Shown here one piece after another: positions 13,226-18,710 of a DNA stretch of 18,710 nucleotides. The DNA is taken from positions 1-18,710 of the forward strand of contig JBDSTZ010000079.1 of NCBI GenBank assembly GCA_039927975.1, written 5' to 3'. Each line of letters opens with the position of its first letter. The stretch's first letter is position 1. The stretch is from JBDSTZ01 sp039927975. GTDB lineage: Bacteria; Pseudomonadota; Gammaproteobacteria; Burkholderiales; Burkholderiaceae_D. The notes beneath the pieces are model-generated. The model was not told the origin of the DNA, did not search any database, and was given only the letters and a program-made list of their open reading frames with translations. The position numbers and the translations under genes were made by a program.

Positions 13226-14431
13226 TCAGGTTTTCAACTGGCTCATGGTGTCGTAGATCGGCCCGAGTACCGACAGCATGATCCAGCCGAGCAGCAGGCC
13301 GAGCACGATGGTCATCGACGGCTCGATCATGGCCTGGGTCTTTTCGATCAGCTCCTTGACTTCGCGGTTGTAGAAGTAGCTGACGTTGCGCAGCGCGGCG
13401 TCGAGCGAGCCGGTCGCTTCGCCCACGCGCAGCATGCGGATCACCAGCGGCGGGAAGATCGCCGTGTGCTGGAAGGCGATGGTGACGCCCTGGCCGTCCG
13501 AGATCAGCTGGGCGGCGCGGCGCAGGCCGGCGGCGACGACGCGGTTGCCGACGATGCCCTCGGACAGGCGCATGCAGTCGAGGATGGTGATGCCGGAGCC
13601 GTACATCAGGCCGAAAAAGGTGGCGAAGCGCGCCAGGATCATCTTGTGCAGCACCGGGCCGATGAGCGGCAGACGCAGGGTCAGGCCGTCGGCCAGCAGG
13701 CGCGCGCGGGCGCTGCGGGCCAGCCACAGGCGCGCGCCGATCAAGGCAGCCACCGGCACGGCCAGCAGCAGGAACCAGTAATCGATGAAGATGTTCGACA
13801 CCGCGATCAGCACGCGGGTGTGCAGCGGCAGGGCGCCGCCCATGTTGCGGATGAAGCTGGTCAACTGCGGCACCAGCACGATCATCAGGAAGAACAGCAC
13901 GCCGATCACCACCAGGCCGACCAGCGCCGGGTACATGACGATCTTGCGGGTTTGCGAGGCCAGTTCGTCCTGCCACTTGAGGCTCTCGGACAGGTTGCGA
14001 AAGACGTCCGTCAGCTTGCCGCTCGCCTCGCCGGCGGCGATCAGGCTGGTGAAGGTGGGGTCGAACACTTCGGGATGGTGGCGCAGCGCGCTGGAGAGTG
14101 CCTGGCCGCCCTCGATGCTCTCGATCAGGTCGGTGACGATCTCGCGCAGGCGCAGGTGGTCGGTGCTGTCGCGCAGGTCGCCCAGGCCTTCGAGGATCGG
14201 CACGCCGGCGCCGCTCAGCTGCTCCATGTGGAAGCAGAAGTTGATCAGGTCGGGCCGCTTGACCACGCGGCGGCCGAAGGCGACGGCGCGCTGGCCGGAC
14301 GGCCGGAAGTCGATCAGGTCGAGCTCCATGCGGCGCAGGCGCAGTTCGAGGTCGGCGCTGTTGAGCGCATCCATCGCGCCGGGGATGATCTTCCCGGCCT
14401 GGTCCATCGAGCGGTAGGCGTAGAGCGGCAT
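13226..14431 (-). CDS. mshG: MSHA biogenesis platform protein MshG (type II secretion F family)
   Basis: 401 residues from the ATG at 14431, which shares one base with the mshE stop (TGATG). The longer open frame upstream is antisense-like Arg/His-rich sequence inside mshE and is rejected. Two T2SSF repeats are evident (about 64-187 and 267-390), each with the family motif: GEASGKL (134-140) and GEATGSL (337-343). Three membrane segments lie near 164-187, 214-237 and 372-391. The N-terminus MPLYAYRSMDQAG is typical. It forms the inner membrane platform on which the MshE ATPase acts to polymerise pilin subunits. Adjacency to mshE matches MSHA operons; PilC or GspF are the alternative names for the same role. 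Confidence 0.92.
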   Translation of the reverse strand: MPLYAYRSMDQAGKIIPGAMDALNSADLELRLRRMELDLIDFRPSGQRAVAFGRRVVKRPDLINFCFHMEQLSGAGVPILEGLGDLRDSTDHLRLREIVTDLIESIEGGQALSSALRHHPEVFDPTFTSLIAAGEASGKLTDVFRNLSESLKWQDELASQTRKIVMYPALVGLVVIGVLFFLMIVLVPQLTSFIRNMGGALPLHTRVLIAVSNIFIDYWFLLLAVPVAALIGARLWLARSARARLLADGLTLRLPLIGPVLHKMILARFATFFGLMYGSGITILDCMRLSEGIVGNRVVAAGLRRAAQLISDGQGVTIAFQHTAIFPPLVIRMLRVGEATGSLDAALRNVSYFYNREVKELIEKTQAMIEPSMTIVLGLLLGWIMLSVLGPIYDTMSQLKT

Positions 14432-16134
14432 CAGGCCAGCCTGTCGGTGAGGTCGGTGACGCGCGCGACTTCCTCGAGCGAGGTGGTGCCGTCCATCACG
14501 CGCCGCATGCCGTTGTCGACCAGCGTGCGGAATTGGCCGTCGCGGGCGATCTTGCGCAGTTCGCGCGAGGAGGCGCGGCGCGCGACCGCCTCGTCCATGT
14601 CTGCCGTCAGCTTGATCAGCTCCATGATGGCGATGCGGCCGCGGTAGCCCTGGTGGCCGCACAGGTCGCAGGCGCCGGCGTGCCAAACATCGACCGGCGC
14701 GCCCTCGGCCGGCAAGCCGAGCATGCGCCGTTCGAGGACGGTCGCCGGCGCGCTGCGGCGGCAATACTGGCACAGCTTGCGCACCAGGCGCTGGGCGATG
14801 ATGCCGATGATATTGCCCGACATGATGTCGGGCAGGATGCCGATGTCGAGCAGGCGCGAGATGGCGCCGAGCGCCGAGTTGGTGTGCAGGGTCGAGTAGA
14901 CCTGGTGGCCGGTCATGGCGGCGGTGAAGGCCATTTCGGCGGTCTCGCGGTCACGGATTTCGCCGACCAGGATGATGTCCGGGTCCTGCCGCATCATCGA
15001 GCGGATGCCGTCGGCAAAGCCCATGCGGGCCGATTCGTTGACGGAGGTTTGGCGGATCATGTTCATCGGGTATTCGACCGGATCTTCGAGCGTCATGATA
15101 TTGACCTTCTCGGTGTTGATATGGTTCAGGATCGAATACAAAGTCGTGGTCTTGCCGCTGCCGGTCGGCCCGGTCACCAGGATCACGCCGTCGGGACGGG
15201 CGATCATCAGTTTCAGCAGCCGCAGTTCGTCGTCGGAGAGGCCGAGGCGGTCGAGCGGGACGATGCCTTTCTGGCGGTCGAGCACGCGCAGCACGAAGTT
15301 CTCGCCGTGCGCGGTCAGCTGGGCCGAGGCGCGAAAGTCGATCTGGCGGCCGGAGAACTTGATCGAGATGCGACCGTCCTGCGGCGCGCGCGATTCGGCG
15401 ATGTTCATATTGCTCATCACCTTCAGGCGCACCACCATCGCCGGCCAGTAGGATTTGTGCAGGCTGCGGATCTGGCGCAGGATGCCGTCGATGCGGTAGC
15501 GGATGCGCAGGAAGCCTTGTTCCGGCTCGAAGTGGATGTCGGAGGCGTTGTTCTGCACCGCGTCGGCCAAGAGCGCGTCCATCAGGCGCACCATCGGCTG
15601 GCTGTACTCGTCCGAAGTCGAGGCCATCGAGGCGGGCGTGATCTCGCCGGTCTCGATTTCGAGCAGGATGCCGTCGATCGACAGCTCGAAGCCGTAGTAC
15701 TGGTCGATGGCGCGGGCGATGTCCGATTCGGCCACCAGCATCGGCGTGATGGTGATGCCCTTGACCAGCATCGCGCTGATCTGGTCGAGCGCGACGATGT
15801 TGCTGGTGTCGGCCATCGCCAGGATCAGGTTGTCGCTCTGGCGCTCGTAGACGATCGGGAAGACGCGGTAGCGCTTGGCCACGTCCTTGGGGATCAGTTT
15901 CAGGGCGACGGCGTCGACCACCAGGTTGGTCAGGTCGGCGCTTTGCTGGTTGAGCGTTTCGGACAGGGCGACCCGCACCGTCGCCTCGGTGACGAAGCCG
16001 AGCGTGATGAGCAGTTTGCCGAGCGGCTCGTCGCTGCGCTTTTGTTCGATGAGGGCGATGCGCAACTGGTCTTCGCTGATCACCCCTTTCTTGATGAGCA
16101 GCTTGCCGAGTGGCGGTTTGGACTGGTCGGGCAT
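14431..16134 (-). CDS. mshE: MSHA pilus assembly ATPase MshE with MshEN region
   Basis: 567 residues. The N-terminus has two tandem 24-residue MshEN-type repeats (8-31 and 37-60) separated by 5 residues, each starting PLGKLLI; the MshEN domain binds cyclic di-GMP in Vibrio MshE. A second N-terminal subdomain follows (about 65-160). The C-terminal GspE/PilB ATPase carries Walker A GPTGSGKTT (322-330), a Walker B region DPDIILVGEIRD (384-395), the His box YSTLHTN (413-419) and a CxxC pair (455/458, 489/492) for zinc. It should power pilin assembly at the cytosolic face of MshG. It starts 5 nt after the MshN-like stop and overlaps mshG by one base. PilB is the alternative, but the neighbours favour MshE. 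Confidence 0.95.
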   Translation of the reverse strand: MPDQSKPPLGKLLIKKGVISEDQLRIALIEQKRSDEPLGKLLITLGFVTEATVRVALSETLNQQSADLTNLVVDAVALKLIPKDVAKRYRVFPIVYERQSDNLILAMADTSNIVALDQISAMLVKGITITPMLVAESDIARAIDQYYGFELSIDGILLEIETGEITPASMASTSDEYSQPMVRLMDALLADAVQNNASDIHFEPEQGFLRIRYRIDGILRQIRSLHKSYWPAMVVRLKVMSNMNIAESRAPQDGRISIKFSGRQIDFRASAQLTAHGENFVLRVLDRQKGIVPLDRLGLSDDELRLLKLMIARPDGVILVTGPTGSGKTTTLYSILNHINTEKVNIMTLEDPVEYPMNMIRQTSVNESARMGFADGIRSMMRQDPDIILVGEIRDRETAEMAFTAAMTGHQVYSTLHTNSALGAISRLLDIGILPDIMSGNIIGIIAQRLVRKLCQYCRRSAPATVLERRMLGLPAEGAPVDVWHAGACDLCGHQGYRGRIAIMELIKLTADMDEAVARRASSRELRKIARDGQFRTLVDNGMRRVMDGTTSLEEVARVTDLTDRLA

Positions 16135-16139
16135 GGGCT

Positions 16140-17552
16140 CTAGCGGCGTTTCAGTTGGTCGAGGCGGGCGCGCGCGGCGGTGGTGTCGAAGGTGGCACCG
16201 GCGCCTGCCAAGGCTTTTTCGTAATAGGTCAGGGCCAGCGCCGGTTGCCCCAGGCGGTCGAGACCGACGGCCAGGTTGAAGGCGTAGTCCGGGTTGTCCG
16301 GCGCGGCGCTGTAGGCCTTGAAGTATTCCTGCTGCGCTTCCTGCCAGCGGCCCTGGCGCGCGTACAGGTTGCCAAGTGCGAACAGGGCCGGCGCCGATTC
16401 GGGTGCGCGGGCGAGCAGGGCGCGCAGGCGCGATTCGCTTTGCTGGGCGTCTCCCTGGCGCAGGCTGGCCAAGCCGGCCACGGCGTCGCCGTCGGCCGGG
16501 TCGGCGGCCAGCAGGCGGCTGTAGATGGCGGCGGCCTGCTCGCCCTGGCGTTCGTGCACCGCCAGCGCGGCCAGGCCGAGCAGGGCGTCGCGGTTGGCGG
16601 CGTCGCGCGCGATCACGTCCTGGTAGTGGCGGCGCGCGCCGGCGTAATCGCCGCTGTTGAAGGCGCTGTAGGCTTGCGTGAGGGCCGGGTCGACCTGGGC
16701 TGGTTTACTGGCGTGGGCCACCTTGATCGGCGCGCTGTCGACCGAGGCGTAGGCGACCACGGGCGGCACATAGGGTTGCACATTCGGTGGCCCATTCGCC
16801 GGCGCTGCGGTCGCCAGCACGCTGACAGAGGCAGGCGGCGATGCCAGCGCCGGCGCGGCCGGCGGGCGCGCCACCGGATTGCTCATGTTCAGGACGCGGT
16901 CCATGCGGTCGGCACGTTCCAGGTTTTCCTGGGCGATGCGGCGCACTTCCTCGGCATCCGACAAGGGCGGAGGCGGCGGGTTGATCGCGCCGACGGCGCC
17001 GGGTTCGGGCGCGTTGAAGGCGGGGCCGCCGGCGGGCGCCGCCGGGTCGGGCGCCGGCTGCGACAGGTCGGGCGGCGGCACGGTGCTGATCAGGGGCGGC
17101 GCGGTTTGCGCGACGCCATTCGGGCCCGGCATCGGCACCATCGGCAACTGGCGGCTTGAGCCGGGGCCATACATCGCGCGCCACACCATGTAGCCGAACA
17201 CCGCCGCAATCAGCAGCAGTACGCCGAGCAGGGACAGCAGGCGAATCGTGCGCGCGTCGGGATGGATGGCGACGGCGATCCGCGCGGCCGGTGGTGCACC
17301 ATGCGCGGCTGGCTGAGGCGGCGCGGGCTCGTCTTCGGGAGCCAGCGGCGGTTCGAGCGGCGACAGGCGCAGCGCGCACAGCGGCGGTTCGTCGGCGTAG
17401 GCGCTGCGTCCGGACGCGCTTGGCCGGGCGTTGGAGGGCGCCAGGTCGAGCATGTCGTCGAAGGCTTCGGACGGCTTGGCGGCATGCTCCTCGGCCTCGT
17501 GGTGCTGACGGGCGCGCTCGGCTTTCTTCAAAGCCTGGTTCAGCAGACTCAT
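16140..17552 (-). CDS. MshN-like membrane-anchored TPR protein
   Basis: 470 residues. A short cytosolic start (MSLLNQALKKAERA) of the type found in MshN and GspB proteins leads to a charged segment, one membrane helix (about 104-126), a long Pro/Ala-rich linker (130-285) and about five TPR-like units (287-455). Examples are AYSAFNSGDYAGARRHYQDV and ALGNLYARQGRWQEAQQEYF. The TPR domain should be periplasmic and could bind the secretin or its peptidoglycan surroundings. Position between mshL and mshE matches mshN in Vibrio-type clusters. It overlaps the secretin gene as ATGA (17549-17552). No mshM gene lies between them. Naming relies on synteny and architecture, since TPR sequences alone are not diagnostic. 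Confidence 0.8.
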   Translation of the reverse strand: MSLLNQALKKAERARQHHEAEEHAAKPSEAFDDMLDLAPSNARPSASGRSAYADEPPLCALRLSPLEPPLAPEDEPAPPQPAAHGAPPAARIAVAIHPDARTIRLLSLLGVLLLIAAVFGYMVWRAMYGPGSSRQLPMVPMPGPNGVAQTAPPLISTVPPPDLSQPAPDPAAPAGGPAFNAPEPGAVGAINPPPPPLSDAEEVRRIAQENLERADRMDRVLNMSNPVARPPAAPALASPPASVSVLATAAPANGPPNVQPYVPPVVAYASVDSAPIKVAHASKPAQVDPALTQAYSAFNSGDYAGARRHYQDVIARDAANRDALLGLAALAVHERQGEQAAAIYSRLLAADPADGDAVAGLASLRQGDAQQSESRLRALLARAPESAPALFALGNLYARQGRWQEAQQEYFKAYSAAPDNPDYAFNLAVGLDRLGQPALALTYYEKALAGAGATFDTTAARARLDQLKRR

Positions 17553-18710
17553 TTCCCACCTCGCTCGCCAGACGCCGGCAGCAGGTAGCGAAACTGCTTG
17601 TAGTCGCCGTTCACGCTGGCGCTCTTGACGACTACGGGACGCATGAAGATCACCAGCTCGGTCTTGCTGCTGGTCTCGTTACGGTACGAGAAGAGCCGGC
17701 CGAGTGCGCCCAAGCCGCCGGTGCCGGGAATGGCGTCGCGGCTGTTGTCGACCGAGTCCTGCATCAGGCCGCCCAGCACCGAGGTTTCGCCGCTGAAGAC
17801 CTTGAGGATCGATTCCATCTCGCGCGCCTGGATTACAGGCACCTTGGAGATGACCTTCTCGACGGCGAGCGCGGGATTCGGGTCCTGCACGTAGCCGACG
17901 ATGCGGGTGATGGTGGGGCGGATGTTGAGGGTGACTTCGTCGTTCTCGGCGATTTGCGGGGTCACGCTCATGACGAAGCCGACCGGCACGGTTTCGAGCT
18001 TCGATTCGTAAGTGGCCGGGGCGCTGATGTTGCCGGTCGAGCCGATCACCGCCGGCGTCACCTTGAGCGTGAAGAAGACGTTGTTGTCGACCACCTTGAG
18101 CATCGCGGTCTGGTTATTGAGCACGCTGATCTTGGGGCTCGACAGCACTTTGACCTTGCCGTAGGACTCAAGCAACTGGATGGCGGTGGCGACGTTGCCG
18201 AGGCTCGACGCCGGATTGAGGTAGTTGAGGGTGAAGATGCCAGGCGTCGTGCCGACGGCGACACTGGAGGGCAGGGTGGCGGCGCCGACCTGGTTCTGGC
18301 TCAACGACAGGCCGCCGCGCAGGCGCGACCAGTTGATGCCCTGCTGGTACTGGTCCGACAGGCGCACTTCGAGGATGGTCGCTTCGATCAGCACCTGGCG
18401 CTTGGCGCTGCCGAGCACGGTGTCGAGAAATTGCTGGATCTTTTCGTGCTGGCGGCCGCTGGCGCGCACCGCGACCAGGCCGCCCTCGGCGTTGACGATC
18501 ACTGAAGGCGCGTTCTTGTCGCCGCCATTCCTGCCGGCGCCGAAGGCGGCCAGCACGTTGTCGGGCGGGGTGAGCGGCGCCGCCGGCGCGGCTGGCGTGG
18601 CTGGCGCGCCGGCGCCAGCACCGGCCACAGGCGGCGGGCTGGCAGGAGCGGGCGCAGCCGGCGGCAGCGAGCCGATGGTACTCAGGGGATCGTTCAGGGT
18701 GGTGTCGCGC
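17549..18710 (-). CDS. mshL: MSHA-type secretin MshL, C-terminal 386 residues (5' end outside window)
   Basis: The frame is open to the window edge without a start; a GTG at 18628 lies in a Pro/Ala-rich linker and is unlikely to be the true start. Secretin marks in order: QVLIEATILEVRLSDQYQQG with INWS, typical of MshL/PilQ; GKVKVLSSPKISVLNNQTAM and its continuation to the transmembrane beta region; then SVTPQIAENDEVTLNIRP and FSGETSVLGGLMQD near the end. The protein should form the outer membrane ring through which the pilus exits. N0/STN-type domains and the signal peptide are missing from view. The stop overlaps the start of the TPR gene. MshL is chosen over PilQ or GspD because of the neighbouring MshN-, MshE- and MshG-type genes. 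Confidence 0.92.
   Translation of the reverse strand, partial: RDTTLNDPLSTIGSLPPAAPAPASPPPVAGAGAGAPATPAAPAAPLTPPDNVLAAFGAGRNGGDKNAPSVIVNAEGGLVAVRASGRQHEKIQQFLDTVLGSAKRQVLIEATILEVRLSDQYQQGINWSRLRGGLSLSQNQVGAATLPSSVAVGTTPGIFTLNYLNPASSLGNVATAIQLLESYGKVKVLSSPKISVLNNQTAMLKVVDNNVFFTLKVTPAVIGSTGNISAPATYESKLETVPVGFVMSVTPQIAENDEVTLNIRPTITRIVGYVQDPNPALAVEKVISKVPVIQAREMESILKVFSGETSVLGGLMQDSVDNSRDAIPGTGGLGALGRLFSYRNETSSKTELVIFMRPVVVKSASVNGDYKQFRYLLPASGERGGK

Noticed and set aside
12740..14647. A 635-codon open frame on the plus strand antisense to the mshG and mshI-like genes
   Set aside because: It is rich in His, Gln, Ala, Arg and Asp with no domain pattern, as expected for the opposite strand of GC-rich genes. 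The minus strand carries clear T2SSF motifs.
13226..14773. An extended start for MshG at 14773
   Set aside because: The extra 114 residues are an out-of-frame reading of mshE. MPLYAYRSMD at 14431 is the family N-terminus.
14533..16143. A 536-codon plus-strand open frame opposite mshE
   Set aside because: Low-information composition; the minus-strand frame has Walker A, Walker B and zinc motifs of a GspE-type ATPase.
17156..18505. A 449-codon plus-strand open frame opposite the secretin gene
   Set aside because: Opposite-strand shadow; the secretin motifs are unambiguous on the minus strand.

Overview
The window looks like a high-GC betaproteobacterium, most likely Oxalobacteraceae (Massilia/Duganella/Janthinobacterium type). 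The evidence is a PEP-CTERM exported protein, an MSHA-like pilus cluster, several acyl-CoA dehydrogenases and dense GC-rich coding. The assignment rests on gene content and protein style only; no rRNA or other marker is present.

Layout. (1) 1-424 (+): C-terminal end of a PEP-CTERM sorted protein. (2) 551-3327 (+): a three-gene fatty-acid module, with two dissimilar acyl-CoA dehydrogenase subunits (PimC/PimD style) and a MaoC-like hydratase, coupled by short gaps or overlap. (3) 3338-3880 (-): a lone four-helix DUF2569-type membrane protein. (4) 4049-7167 (-): histidine phosphatase, aminoglycoside-phosphotransferase-fold kinase and ACAD10/11-type acyl-CoA dehydrogenase. The kinase and dehydrogenase are the two halves of the fused mammalian ACAD10/ACAD11 and suggest 4-hydroxyacyl-CoA breakdown. 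(5) 7173-18710 (-): eleven genes of an MSHA-like type IV pilus / type II secretion-like machine, read right to left. They are secretin MshL (cut by the window edge), MshN-like TPR protein, ATPase MshE with an N-terminal MshEN region, platform MshG, MshI/GspL-like, MshJ/PilO-like and MshK-like proteins, two paralogous pseudopilin-like proteins, an ABC-2-type permease, a helical membrane-anchored protein and a canonical prepilin.

Most junctions in the pilus cluster are ATGA or TGATG overlaps or gaps under 10 nt, so it reads as one translationally coupled operon. The clear break is a 57-nt AT-rich gap before the last prepilin. The phosphatase gene starts 5 nt after that prepilin stops, so pilus and lipid genes may share a transcript.

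The most interesting system is the pilus cluster with an ABC-2 permease and companion protein inserted among pseudopilin genes but no ABC ATPase in view. The only precedent I know for an ABC transporter tied to pilus assembly is the pilGHI region of Myxococcus xanthus. No intergenic stretch exceeds 300 bases. I saw no tRNA, rRNA, CRISPR array, insertion sequence or attachment site.
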